From NCBI RefSeq assembly GCF_003664035.1, contig NZ_RCCK01000014.1, positions 394,981 to 458,980 on the forward strand: 64,000 bases of DNA, given 5' to 3'. Below are positions 45,814 to 55,894 of this stretch, one piece after another. The DNA is from Pedobacter alluvionis (GTDB lineage Bacteria; Bacteroidota; Bacteroidia; Sphingobacteriales; Sphingobacteriaceae). Made by a program: the position numbers and the translations under genes. The notes beneath the pieces are model-generated. The model was not told the DNA's origin and did no database searches. It saw only the letters and a program-made list of their open reading frames with translations. Positions within the stretch are counted from its first letter, which is position 1. Each line of letters opens with the position of its first letter.

Positions 45814-47664
45814 TTATTTTTTGGGTTCTACAAGTGTGATATTGGGTTTTGGTGCTTTCTTCATTCCGAAGCCGAAATAAAAGCCGGTATGTGGCGGTTG
45901 GTTGTAGCCATCATTTTGCCAGGCGATACTTAAACGGTACTGCGGATCGTGCATTAAAGTATAATTGCGGTGTACTGTCGGTATTGTGGTGGTATAAATG
46001 CGTAAACTTTGGTTGTCATACGACCTTAAGATCAGTTCTTCACGCCAATCGCCAAAAATATCGGCACTTAATGCTGGTGTAGATTTGGTTCCGTTGTTAG
46101 CAACAGCTCCATCAGCCGTAAAAAGCCTGCCGCCATTGTATTTATCAATGTGGTTTGCATCTAAAAGTTCTCTCGATAAATCACCGTTCCAATAAATCAA
46201 AAAATTAGTTGATCTTGGCTGATCCCCAATTCTATTGCCTTTTATATCATATAATCCGTTCGATCCCGACCACCACATCTGCGCACCGAAACGGCTATTG
46301 TCAATATTATCAGCCACTCCCCGGCCTACATCCTCGTCGGGTGATCCTTTCCATAATATTTTGCCGGTTTTCGCATCGTAAACGGCCACACCAGGCCCCT
46401 TTGTACCTTCTTCTATTTCATGTATACCAAAAACTTCTAACCCAGGGTGTTCCGGATCAAGATCTGAAACATGAATGGCATCACCATGCCTCAATCCTGT
46501 GGTATATAATCCTTTTCCATTATCATCCACACACATTGAACCGTAAATAATTTCGTCTTTTCCATCGGCATCTACATCTGCAACTGTAAGATTGTGATTG
46601 CCCTGCCCGGAAAAAGAGTTTTTACCATCTTTACTATCAAATACCCATCGTGAAGTTAGTTTACCATTGCGCCAGCCCCAGGCTGCCAAAACCGTTCTGC
46701 CGTAATACCCCCTGCACATCACTACACTTGGATGAATTCCATCTAAATAGGCCACGCAGGCATTAAACCGATCTACCCGGTTACCCGTATTATCGTTTTT
46801 TCCGTTTCCACCTTTGCCTCCCCAGGCGCCAATATTTCCACGGGCAGGAATATAATCTGTTGTGGCTAAAGCCTCTCCGGTTTTACCGCTAAACACAGTT
46901 AAAAATTCAGGACCATCCAATATTTTACCGTTCGCGTTGCGCCAATCTTTAGTCGCATCGCCAATTACTTTTCCTTTGCCATCTACTGTTCCATCGGCAG
47001 TTTTACATACCATTTCGGCAATGCCATCGCCATCCAGATCGTACACCATAAATTGAGTATAATGGGCACCTTCGCGGATGTTTTTCCCTAAATTAATTTC
47101 CCACAAAAAGGTTCCATCTAATTTATAAGCCTGAAAAATCGGTGGATCGGTAATACCGTTTGATGAGTTATCCCTGCTCCGGCCAGTTTGATGCAATACA
47201 ATTTCATATTCACCATCTCCATCTAAATCGCCTACAGAAGCATCGTTAGGCATGTAACCTGCTGGTGTTTTTAAAGGAATCGTTAAATATTGCTGAATAG
47301 ATGGCTTAGCTGGTAACGTAAACGATTTACTGGCTTCCAACTCACTGCCTTTTAAAATCGGTTTTACAAAATAGCTGTTCGGAAGATCGAATTTAACCCC
47401 TGAATCAACAAAATTAGTGCTTTTGGTAATGGGATTATGATTGAGTTTTATGGCTTCATTATTCCCTGATTTGCGGTATAAGTTAAAGGCAATTTCATCG
47501 GCATCAGTACCCAGCATCCGCCAACCTACATAAACAGAATCGTTATTTTGCCGGACTGCAATTACACCACGGCCCAGTTTTTCCATTTGGCGCTGGCCGA
47601 AAAGCTTAGTCGCAAAGAACAAGCAAATTATGAAGCAGGAAACTGTAACGATTTTGGTCATCAT
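45814..47664 (-). CDS. Rhamnogalacturonan lyase, polysaccharide lyase family 11
   Basis: 616 residues with signal peptide (CFIICLFFATKLFGQ). RQMEKLGRGVIAVRQ and VGWRMLGTDADEIAFNLYR open a beta-sandwich-like N-terminus; an eight-bladed propeller follows with calcium-type loops such as VGDLDGDGEYEIVLHQ, VYDLDGDGIAEMVCKTADGT and VADVDADGKDEIIYGS. It cuts the RG-I backbone by beta-elimination, giving unsaturated ends for GH105. First gene of the minus-strand run, with a motif and promoter-like sequence about 240 bp upstream. Confidence 0.95.
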   Translation of the reverse strand: MMTKIVTVSCFIICLFFATKLFGQRQMEKLGRGVIAVRQNNDSVYVGWRMLGTDADEIAFNLYRKSGNNEAIKLNHNPITKSTNFVDSGVKFDLPNSYFVKPILKGSELEASKSFTLPAKPSIQQYLTIPLKTPAGYMPNDASVGDLDGDGEYEIVLHQTGRSRDNSSNGITDPPIFQAYKLDGTFLWEINLGKNIREGAHYTQFMVYDLDGDGIAEMVCKTADGTVDGKGKVIGDATKDWRNANGKILDGPEFLTVFSGKTGEALATTDYIPARGNIGAWGGKGGNGKNDNTGNRVDRFNACVAYLDGIHPSVVMCRGYYGRTVLAAWGWRNGKLTSRWVFDSKDGKNSFSGQGNHNLTVADVDADGKDEIIYGSMCVDDNGKGLYTTGLRHGDAIHVSDLDPEHPGLEVFGIHEIEEGTKGPGVAVYDAKTGKILWKGSPDEDVGRGVADNIDNSRFGAQMWWSGSNGLYDIKGNRIGDQPRSTNFLIYWNGDLSRELLDANHIDKYNGGRLFTADGAVANNGTKSTPALSADIFGDWREELILRSYDNQSLRIYTTTIPTVHRNYTLMHDPQYRLSIAWQNDGYNQPPHTGFYFGFGMKKAPKPNITLVEPKK

Positions 47665-47899
47665 GGCTTGTGTACAAGCTTAATTAAAAAATGGAATCGA
47701 TTCATGGTTTATTAAACTTTAAAGGCTGTTTTGACTGATATAGCTACTCCTTTATCTGTAATTACAACCGGCTTGATCAATACCAGAATATCTGAGAAAC
47801 GAAGGATCATCAATGCATAATTTGGCTAGTAAATTTAAGAACTGCCGGGTAACCGCTATTAAAGATTCATGTCCAATGTAAATAGTATATTTTTAAGGC

Positions 47900-47919
47900 G
47901 CATCCTGTAGTATCCTGCT
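47900..47919 (-). promoter_or_regulatory. Candidate PUL activator site upstream of PL11
   Basis: Identical 20-mer to that at 44095-44114 (GCATCCTGTAGTATCCTGCT). On the minus strand, 17 bp after the motif comes TACATTGG, one mismatch from the -7 consensus; this is the position expected of an activator site next to a promoter. No gene is visible in 47665-48168; the right part is AT-rich and probably carries the GH51 promoter (TACTTTTA near 48133). Confidence 0.65.
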
Positions 47920-48168
47920 TTTCGAAAATGACAGTAAGCTATAATAAAGATTTCTGCTAAAAAAATTTAAACATTAAGCAAAATTCACTTTACTGAAGCC
48001 TTTACACTTTCCATTTATATTTCTTTGCTTATCTTATTTTCGTTAATGCAAAGATTGTAGAATTTAAAAACAAAATAGCTGAAAAAGAAAAAAAATAAAT
48101 GTTTAGTTAACGTTTATTATTTTAAATATTTTACTTTTACCTTTAGGATCTTCCAAATATTAAACCGT

Positions 48169-50169
48169 ATGAAATTAAATTACCCTGTAAAAAGTGTGTT
48201 TTCGGCATGCATAGCGTATGCAATTGGAATTGGCTATACTACAGAAGTGCAGGCACAAACTGCAAAAGTGATCAAAGTTAAAACAGACCATTCTATTGCC
48301 AAAGTGCAACCGAACATGTGGGGTGTTTTTTTTGAGGATATTAACTTTGGCGCCGATGGCGGTATTTATGCCGAACTCATCAAAAACCGCTCTTTCGAAT
48401 TTGCAAAACCGCTAATGGGCTGGACGATCCAGCGAAAAAAACAGCAAGAAGGTGAAATATTGGTGGTAAACCGTAAAGAGGTAAACACTGCAAATCCCAG
48501 ATATTTACAGGTAAAAAAACAAACCGACGATTTTGAGCTCGTAAACGAAGGATTTAAAGGTATCGGTGTAAAAAAAGGATTACGCTACGATTTTTCATTG
48601 ATGTACCGTCAATCAACTCCGGGAGTTAAACTTGTGCTGTTGTTAAAAGATGCGAACAATAAAATTATTGGACAAGGAAGTTTAACACCTGATCAAACGG
48701 GTAGCGACTGGAAAAAACAATCGGCAAGTTTTACCGCTACTGAAACCGATCCAAAAGCTAAATTCTCCATTCTGTTTCAAGGAAATGGAAACATCGATCT
48801 TGACATGATTAGTCTTTTCCCTGGCGATACCTGGAAAAACCGTCCACAAGGGTTAAGGGCAGATATGGTGCAGTTACTGGCCGATATGAAACCCGGTTTT
48901 GTCCGTTTCCCAGGCGGCTGTATTGTAGAAGGAACCGATCTGGCCAACCGTTACCAGTGGAAAAAAACCATTGGCCCGATTGAAAACAGACAACTGATTA
49001 TCAACCGCTGGAATACTGAATTCGCAAATCGTTCAGCACCAGATTATTACCAGAGTTTTGGTTTAGGCTTTTTCGAATATTTCCAATTGGCAGAAGATAT
49101 AGGCTCAGATGCCTTGCCAATATTAAATTGCGGTATGGCCTGCCAGTTCAACTCTGCTGAGGTAGCTTCACTTGACGAACTAGATCCTTATGTACAGGAT
49201 GCGCTAGACCTGATCGAGTTTGCCAATGGCGATGTAACAACTAAATGGGGAAAAATGAGGGCTGATTTAGGACATCCAAAGCCTTTTAACCTTAAAATGA
49301 TGGGGGTTGGCAACGAAAACTGGGGACCACAATACCTGGAAAGGTTAGCCATTTTCACTAAAGCCATAAAAGCCAAATATCCTGATTTTAAACTGATCAA
49401 CAGCTCGGGAACGGATCCTGAAGGTGATCGCTTTAACTTATTGAATACTACTTTAAGAAGCAATAATGCTGACTTTATTGATGAACACTATTACCGCTCT
49501 GCCGATTGGTTTTTAAAAAACGCTGGCCGTTACGATAATTATCCCAGAAACGGATCGAAGGTTTTTGTTGGCGAATATGCAGTACATGCAGACAATAGTA
49601 TAGTTGGAAGTAACCGCAATAACTGGCAAAGTGCATTAGCTTCGGCTTCGTTAATGACAGGTTTGGAGCGTAATGCAGATGTGGTACAAATGGCCTCTTA
49701 TGCCCCGCTTTTTGCTAATATTGACGCCTGGCAGTGGGCACCCGATATGATCTGGGTAGATAACCTGAAATCGTACGGAACACCTGACTATTATGTACAG
49801 AAACAGTTTTCTATGAATAAAGGAACGGATGTAGTTGCAATTACGCTTGATGAGAAGAACATTATCGGTCAGGATGGCCTTTATGCTTCTGCGGTAACCG
49901 ATCAGGCCAAAAAAGAACTGATCATTAAAATTTCTAACAACTCCGATCAATCGCAGAATATTGATTTTGACCTTGAAGGAAAAATAAAATTAAAAAATAA
50001 GGCTACTAATGAGGAAATAGCGAACAACAACCTTAAACAGGTTAATTCTTTCGAAAATCCTGAAGCGGTAAGCCCGAAAAAAAGCACGATTAACCTAAAA
50101 GGCAAAAAATTAAACATCGCGTTAAAACCTTACTCTTTTAACGTGATCAAAATCCCATTTAACCAATAG
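48169..50169 (+). CDS. GH51 alpha-L-arabinofuranosidase with N-terminal carbohydrate-binding-like domain
   Basis: 666 residues with signal peptide (ACIAYAIGIGYTTEVQAQ). VQPNMWGVFFEDINFGADGG marks the family start, a lectin-like insertion follows at about residues 80-220, then the barrel with acid/base E383 (GVGNENWGP) and nucleophile E469 (FVGEYAVHA), and a C-terminal beta domain. It removes arabinofuranose from arabinan side chains. A second GH51 gene follows 13 bp downstream, so they are co-transcribed. Confidence 0.94.
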   Translation: MKLNYPVKSVFSACIAYAIGIGYTTEVQAQTAKVIKVKTDHSIAKVQPNMWGVFFEDINFGADGGIYAELIKNRSFEFAKPLMGWTIQRKKQQEGEILVVNRKEVNTANPRYLQVKKQTDDFELVNEGFKGIGVKKGLRYDFSLMYRQSTPGVKLVLLLKDANNKIIGQGSLTPDQTGSDWKKQSASFTATETDPKAKFSILFQGNGNIDLDMISLFPGDTWKNRPQGLRADMVQLLADMKPGFVRFPGGCIVEGTDLANRYQWKKTIGPIENRQLIINRWNTEFANRSAPDYYQSFGLGFFEYFQLAEDIGSDALPILNCGMACQFNSAEVASLDELDPYVQDALDLIEFANGDVTTKWGKMRADLGHPKPFNLKMMGVGNENWGPQYLERLAIFTKAIKAKYPDFKLINSSGTDPEGDRFNLLNTTLRSNNADFIDEHYYRSADWFLKNAGRYDNYPRNGSKVFVGEYAVHADNSIVGSNRNNWQSALASASLMTGLERNADVVQMASYAPLFANIDAWQWAPDMIWVDNLKSYGTPDYYVQKQFSMNKGTDVVAITLDEKNIIGQDGLYASAVTDQAKKELIIKISNNSDQSQNIDFDLEGKIKLKNKATNEEIANNNLKQVNSFENPEAVSPKKSTINLKGKKLNIALKPYSFNVIKIPFNQ

Positions 50170-50182
50170 ACTTAACGAGACC

Positions 50183-51724
50183 ATGATGAAAAAACTTCTT
50201 TTATCTGCAGCCCTATTCTGCAGTTCGATTTTAGTGCATGCACAAAATGAAACCCAGTTAACCATTAAACCTGCAGGCGATCAAGTGGTGAGCAAGCACA
50301 TTTACGGTCATTTTTCGGAACATCTGGGCCGCTGTATTTATGATGGCTTCTGGGTGGATGAAAATTCGACTATCCCTAATAAAGGTAGAATAAGATTAGA
50401 TATTGTTGAGGCATTAAAAAAGATAAAAGTTCCGAACCTGCGCTGGCCGGGAGGTTGTTTTGCTGATGAATACCATTGGAGAGATGGCATTGGACCGAGA
50501 AACCAACGTCCAAAAATGGTTAACACCAATTGGGGCGGCGTAACAGAAGACAATAGTTTTGGTACACACGAATTTCTAGACCTCTGCCAGATGCTCGATT
50601 GCGAACCTTACATTGCAGGAAATGTAGGCAGCGGAACCGTTGAAGAAATGGCCAAATGGGTAGAATATCTGAATTTTGATGGCGTAAGCCCAATGACGGC
50701 TATTCGCAGCCAAAATGGAAGAGAAAAACCATGGAAAGTTTCTTTCTGGGGTGTAGGTAACGAAAGCTGGGGTTGTGGTGGTAACATGACACCTGCTTAT
50801 TATTCTGATTTATACCGCAGGTATGCCACTTATGCACGCAACTATCCGGGTGCTCCGCTAAAAAGAATTGCCAGTGGAGCTAATTCAGGTGATTACAACT
50901 GGACAGAAACCTGTATGAAAAATATTGGCGACCAAATGTGGGGATTAACTTTACACTATTACACTATCCCAACAGGAAACTGGGGCAAAAAAGGATCAGC
51001 CACTAAATTTGATGAAGCACAGTACTTTTCGACCATGAAAAACTGCTTACACATGGAAGAACTGGTTAGCAAACACTCCGCCATAATGGATAAATATGAT
51101 CCTAAAAAGAAAGTTGCTTTAGTGGTTGATGAATGGGGAATCTGGACAGATGTAGAGCCTGGAACTAACCCTGGTTTCTTGTATCAGCAGAACAGTTTAC
51201 GCGATGCTTTAATTGCAGGAACGACCTTAAACATCTTTAATAACCACTCCGATCGTGTTAAAATGGCTAACCTGGCACAAACTGTAAATGTGCTGCAGGC
51301 TTTAATCCTAACTGAAAAAGACAAGATGATCCTTACCCCTACTTATCATGTTTTTGATCTGTACAAAGTGCACCAGGATGCCAAATATTTACCAATTGCC
51401 TTTACCAGTCCTGATTATGTTGTAGGAGGTCAAAAAATACCTGCCTTAAACGTTTCTGCTTCTCAGGATGCCAGTGGTGCCATTCATATTTCTTTGGTTA
51501 ATTTAGATCCTAACAAAAAAATTGTACTAAGTACGGTTTTAGATGGCTTGAAATGGAGCACAGTTACAGGACAGATTTTAACTTCAGCTAAACTAACTGA
51601 TGTAAACACATTTAACGATTTGAACAAAGTGCACAATGCAAAATTTACGGGTGCAAAAAAATCAGGCAATTCATTAAAAGTAGAATTACCTGCTCAATCT
51701 GTTGTTGTATTGGAATTAAAATAA
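50183..51724 (+). CDS. abfA: GH51 alpha-L-arabinofuranosidase
   Basis: 513 residues with signal peptide (LLLSAALFCSSILVHAQ). ISKHIYGHFSEHLGRCIYDG-like entry, acid/base E194 in GVGNESWGCGG and nucleophile E317 in VVDEWGIW. It lacks the insertion of the upstream paralogue and resembles classic bacterial AbfA. Likely works on short arabino-oligosaccharides. Ends before a stretch of palindromic repeats. Confidence 0.95.
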   Translation: MMKKLLLSAALFCSSILVHAQNETQLTIKPAGDQVVSKHIYGHFSEHLGRCIYDGFWVDENSTIPNKGRIRLDIVEALKKIKVPNLRWPGGCFADEYHWRDGIGPRNQRPKMVNTNWGGVTEDNSFGTHEFLDLCQMLDCEPYIAGNVGSGTVEEMAKWVEYLNFDGVSPMTAIRSQNGREKPWKVSFWGVGNESWGCGGNMTPAYYSDLYRRYATYARNYPGAPLKRIASGANSGDYNWTETCMKNIGDQMWGLTLHYYTIPTGNWGKKGSATKFDEAQYFSTMKNCLHMEELVSKHSAIMDKYDPKKKVALVVDEWGIWTDVEPGTNPGFLYQQNSLRDALIAGTTLNIFNNHSDRVKMANLAQTVNVLQALILTEKDKMILTPTYHVFDLYKVHQDAKYLPIAFTSPDYVVGGQKIPALNVSASQDASGAIHISLVNLDPNKKIVLSTVLDGLKWSTVTGQILTSAKLTDVNTFNDLNKVHNAKFTGAKKSGNSLKVELPAQSVVVLELK

Positions 51725-51790
51725 TTTAATCAGGACAAGAGAGTTTAACACCTTGTCCTGATTCATGAAAAAATTAATATGCCACATTCC

Positions 51791-52141
51791 GTGGTCTGTG
51801 CCCCCCACAGACCATTTAGATTCGTGAAAAAGATTTCTCCATTTCGTTGCACTTCAGTCGAAATGACGCCATACTTAATAAACCCATCGTTCAGACTACA
51901 TCAATTTACCCTCCACATGTCCTGCTGAACTTGTTTTACTGCGTAGCTTTCCGCTTCGCTACAGGTTAGCATCTTTATAGTCTAACATACCCACTTAAAA
52001 ACCTTCATAATAGATCCTGAAACAAGTTCAGGAAGACGATTGCATTTGAATAACGCTAGTGGTCTGTGAGGACACAGACCACAGAATAAGATCACGAAAA
52101 TCAGTCCTCCTTGTGCCATGGTCTGTGTCCCCACAGACCAC
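51791..52141. repeat. Cluster of GTGGTCTGTG palindromes between GH51 and GH127
   Basis: Hairpins at 51791-51814, 52059-52082 (10-bp perfect stem GTGGTCTGTG/CACAGACCAC) and 52119-52140; a fourth relative is at 34725-34747. A partial copy of the 6732 family is at 51826-51870, and GTAGC/GCTAC and TCCTGAA/TTCAGGA hairpins fill the rest. No gene is seen in 51725-52153. They separate two convergent transcripts and probably act as terminators. Confidence 0.75.
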
Positions 52142-52153
52142 ATCAGCATAAAT

Positions 52154-54499
52154 CTATTTCACCAACCTCACTTCATATATATTGGCAATAGCCGATCCCT
52201 GATCGGCAACAAATTTTACTTCTACATCTGCTTTTAACAGCGCTTTTGGAATCTGATATTCCTGAGTATAAAAAACATCACCCTTGCTCCCATCTAACTT
52301 TACATTTTCAACTGTAACACCGTTGATCAGGATAGAGAAACTTTTGTTCTTTTCCTTTCCAAAATATGTTAAACGGAGCTTATTTCCGGATAGGCCTTTA
52401 TTTTTAAGTACATAACTAAACCATGCTTTCCCATTCCTGAAATGCCTTTCCTGAAACGTTCCGTTATCGGTTTGTTCACCTTTAAAATTGTGGTCAGATT
52501 CTGGCTGCTGCTCTCCCGTATTAATCAGATCGACGGTTTCCTGTTCAATCTTCATCTTTTCTTCTTCAGCCAACTTAATCGCCTTTGCCCGTTCCGGCAA
52601 TGCCGCAGCGCTGCTGTAAGGAAAATAAACCACATACCGTTTTTCGGCCAGGGTATAAAAAGGAACTAATTTTAAGGATTTGTATTTTGGTTGATAGATT
52701 GCATTCCGGGCATTAAAAGTTAAACTCTTTTTATCGGTCAACGTAATTTCATTTGCCAGCATATTTTTAGCCCCGGTAACCAATGGTGCATCGCTGATCG
52801 GAAATAAAGTACCCGAAGCAATATGCCCCATCCTGCTGCCATCAGCGGTTAAATTGGGCTGTTTTAAAGTATCCATTGCCGCAGCAAGTACAATCGGTCC
52901 ACGGAGAAAGGCTACCCAATCAGAACCATCGGGCATAAACTCAGTAGTGGTATGCATCGGCAGAGCAATATTAACAACATCGCCTGTACTCCAGATACGA
53001 TCGATACTGGCATAACCATTTGCCTCGCTTTTAACTGTTACTTTTTTTCCGTTTACCAGCACAGCCATTTTCCCATGTCCTACCCAGGCAGGCTGACGAA
53101 AATGTAAGGCAAAGCGTTGTTTGTTTTTTAACTGCAGTTTGATTGTCGTGTTCTCAGCATCTGGAAAAAGTGTTTGCTGTATAAGCTGAATACCTTTTTC
53201 TTTCCAATTTAAGGTTGAGGGGATAAAAAGATTCACATATATGTCATTTGCACGGTGTGCATAAATCAGTTCTCCATATTTGCCATGGTTCTCCAATCCT
53301 GAACCTACACAGCACCAGAAACTTTCCTGCGGATTAGAATAGGTACGGTAATGTCCCGGCCGCATTGGAGTAAAATACACAAAACCACCTTCCGGCCTTT
53401 GCGAAGAAAGGATATGATTGTAAAGTGTACGTTCGTAATAATCCAGGTAAGTGTTTGAAGGATCTGCTAAAAACAACTGCTTGGTAAGCTTCAACATGTT
53501 ATAAGAATTGCAGGTTTCTGGGCCTTCGCGCGATTCTGTCATTGAAGAAAAGTCATTGGCGGGATGAAAATGTTCTCTTACGCTATTTCCACCAATGGCT
53601 ACCGTTCTATGTTCAACTACCGTTTTCCAAAAAAAAGCAGCTGCATTTGCCCAGGCAGCATCTTTATCCAACAAAGCAATCTGCTCAAAACCAATCACTT
53701 TCGGAATCTGCGTATTTGCATGTAAACCGTTCAGGGCATCTGTATTTTTTAATAGTGGATTTAGGATGGATTGATCCGAAAATCGTTTTGCCAATTGAAG
53801 ATACTTCTGGTTGCCAGTTATCGCGTAAACATGAGCGAAAGTTTCATTTAATCCACCATGCTCACTTTTTAATAATTCCTGTATCTGCTGATCGGATAAA
53901 TTGGAAACCATGTCTACACACCAATCTGTTAGTTTAATCAGCATCTGCTTTGCTTTGGCATTACCCGCAACTGCATAAGCATCGTATAGCCCGGCATAAA
54001 TTTTATGGATATTATACAGGGGTACCCATTTTCCATTTAACGAAAAACTGGATGATTTAATGTTTCCGGCTTTAATCTCTTTCCAGATTTCCTTGCCACC
54101 CGGGATACCCGCCAGGTATCCATCTCCATTTTGGCGCTGACATTTATCCAATTCGGTGATCATATATTCCATCCGCTCTTTCACCTTTGCATCGCCGGTG
54201 GAAGCATACATTAAAGCCAGCGCCGACAAATAATGCCCACCGATGTGCCCGTCTAAACCGGTGTTTTCCCAATTACCATAAGATGCTGCTTTGGGTTTTA
54301 GCCCCGCCTCCCTTAAATATGGCGCCAGAAGCCGGTCTGCATCCAGCGATAACATGTATTTTTTATCGGTTTCCTGGGCCTGTTTAAAGGGGCCTTCAAG
54401 CAAACGGACTTCTGATAAACTAAATGGCTGCAATGCAGTTTGACCGAAAACAGTTCCGCATAGAGCGGTAATTAAAACGACTGTTATTATTTTCTTCAT
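52154..54499 (-). CDS. GH127 beta-L-arabinofuranosidase (DUF1680)
   Basis: 781 residues with signal peptide (VVLITALCGTVFGQ). LDADRLLAPYLREAGLKPKA, YGNWENTGLDGHIGGHYLSAL and WKEIKAGNIK lead the (alpha/alpha)6 barrel; SFWCCVGSGLENHGKYGELIY carries the cysteines of the metal/thiolate active site. A C-terminal extension from about residue 640 adds a beta-sandwich. It cleaves beta-linked arabinofuranose ends of arabinan side chains. 21 bp after the acetylesterase gene. Confidence 0.93.
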   Translation of the reverse strand: MKKIITVVLITALCGTVFGQTALQPFSLSEVRLLEGPFKQAQETDKKYMLSLDADRLLAPYLREAGLKPKAASYGNWENTGLDGHIGGHYLSALALMYASTGDAKVKERMEYMITELDKCQRQNGDGYLAGIPGGKEIWKEIKAGNIKSSSFSLNGKWVPLYNIHKIYAGLYDAYAVAGNAKAKQMLIKLTDWCVDMVSNLSDQQIQELLKSEHGGLNETFAHVYAITGNQKYLQLAKRFSDQSILNPLLKNTDALNGLHANTQIPKVIGFEQIALLDKDAAWANAAAFFWKTVVEHRTVAIGGNSVREHFHPANDFSSMTESREGPETCNSYNMLKLTKQLFLADPSNTYLDYYERTLYNHILSSQRPEGGFVYFTPMRPGHYRTYSNPQESFWCCVGSGLENHGKYGELIYAHRANDIYVNLFIPSTLNWKEKGIQLIQQTLFPDAENTTIKLQLKNKQRFALHFRQPAWVGHGKMAVLVNGKKVTVKSEANGYASIDRIWSTGDVVNIALPMHTTTEFMPDGSDWVAFLRGPIVLAAAMDTLKQPNLTADGSRMGHIASGTLFPISDAPLVTGAKNMLANEITLTDKKSLTFNARNAIYQPKYKSLKLVPFYTLAEKRYVVYFPYSSAAALPERAKAIKLAEEEKMKIEQETVDLINTGEQQPESDHNFKGEQTDNGTFQERHFRNGKAWFSYVLKNKGLSGNKLRLTYFGKEKNKSFSILINGVTVENVKLDGSKGDVFYTQEYQIPKALLKADVEVKFVADQGSAIANIYEVRLVK

Positions 54500-54520
54500 C
54501 TTTTTAGGTAATATTTTGTT

Positions 54521-55849
54521 CTAATTTCCATCTGGCTTAAGCACACTACTTTTAGGGCTCTCCGGCCAGTGCCAGTTTGCAGGATCATCAGGTTTTGCAA
54601 GATCGAATTTTGGTAAATCATTTACCAGATATTTTGCAATCCCCAATTGCTGTTCTTTAATGCCTAAGATTATACATTGTGCAATTTTATAAGCGCCATA
54701 AGGGTTAAAATGCGTGTTATCGGCCAATGCTTTATCCTGGCCAGGATAACTGTTGGCCGGATAATGGACAAACGCCTTTTTTGAGGGCTCTTCCCCTAAT
54801 GCATTAAACAAAACTGATGTCATAGCATTCAGGTCAATTAAAGCAACTTTCTCTTCCATAGCTACCTTCCGTGCTGCGTCAGGAAAATCGCCTAGAGAAT
54901 TTACAATTTTCCCATCTGCACCAAAAGATCTTCTGCTGGTTGAGGTAACCACAACCGGAATTCCGCCTTTTTTCTTCACTTCCGAAATAAATGTTTTTAA
55001 TCTTTCGGTATACAATTTATATGCCCCATCGGCTGGTCCTTTGTCTTTTTGATCGTTATGTCCAAATTCGATGAACAGGTAATCGCCAGGCTTCATTACA
55101 CTTAAAATCTTGGCTAAACGTTTGCTACCCAAAAATGAACCCAGTGTTAAGCCAGATTCAGCATGATTGGCAATGGCAACTCCTGATTTAAAAAACCTCG
55201 GAATCATTTGCCCCCACGATGCCCAAGGTTCATCATCCTGGTTCACCACTGTCGAATTCCCCGCCAGGAAAACAGTAATCTGATCCTCAACTTTCGTAAT
55301 TTCGAGTGCCTGTAAGGCCGTTTGATGGTCAAACTCCAACGTCAGTTTGTCATCCCAATCAAGTTTGGTGAGTTCCCGCGGCTTTAGTGAAACCACTTGC
55401 CCGCCCGCAATATGTTTATCTTTAACATTTACAATAAATGTTTTCGTTATCGACTGCCCTGCCCTTGTTTTTACATCTTCAAGCATCAACCTTCTCGATT
55501 CGGCTTTTACTGTAGTTAACATTGCCTCCTTCTGATCGCCAAGTGTTACCTTGATTTTGTAATTTCCTTCAGGCACCGAAACCGAAAAATAAAATGGTTT
55601 ATTGCTTTTTACCAGATCTGAAGTTAAACGATTCTTCCCGTCATAATTTATACCTTCAACTTTCGAATCAAAATCAAAACCAAAGCCTTTTTCTTTACTG
55701 TAAGCATCATCAGGTAAAACTTGTGTATAACCTTTAACAACCTTAGCAGGTCCGAAATCGAATTTGTAACTGTTCTTTTCCTGCGCCTGTGACAGATTGG
55801 CTATCAAACCAAGAAAAACAAATGGTTTAATAAACTTTTGAATGCTCAT
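54521..55849 (-). CDS. Rhamnogalacturonan acetylesterase with N-terminal accessory domain (CE12-like)
   Basis: 442 residues from the ATG at 55849 (MSIQKFIKPFVFLG); the frame extends to 55894 without a signal. An N-terminal beta-sandwich (YKFDFGPAKVVKGYTQVLPD to about residue 190) precedes the SGNH domain: VFLAGNSTVVNQ (GNS in place of GDS), LFIEFGHNDQKD and DNTHFNPYGAYKI. Third acetylesterase of the region. The Asp to Asn swap beside Ser is known in this subfamily and does not imply inactivity. Confidence 0.88.
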   Translation of the reverse strand: MSIQKFIKPFVFLGLIANLSQAQEKNSYKFDFGPAKVVKGYTQVLPDDAYSKEKGFGFDFDSKVEGINYDGKNRLTSDLVKSNKPFYFSVSVPEGNYKIKVTLGDQKEAMLTTVKAESRRLMLEDVKTRAGQSITKTFIVNVKDKHIAGGQVVSLKPRELTKLDWDDKLTLEFDHQTALQALEITKVEDQITVFLAGNSTVVNQDDEPWASWGQMIPRFFKSGVAIANHAESGLTLGSFLGSKRLAKILSVMKPGDYLFIEFGHNDQKDKGPADGAYKLYTERLKTFISEVKKKGGIPVVVTSTSRRSFGADGKIVNSLGDFPDAARKVAMEEKVALIDLNAMTSVLFNALGEEPSKKAFVHYPANSYPGQDKALADNTHFNPYGAYKIAQCIILGIKEQQLGIAKYLVNDLPKFDLAKPDDPANWHWPESPKSSVLKPDGN

Positions 55850-55894
55850 ATCGTTCGGATTTGCTGCAAGATCTGGCACAATGGTTTTATCCAT

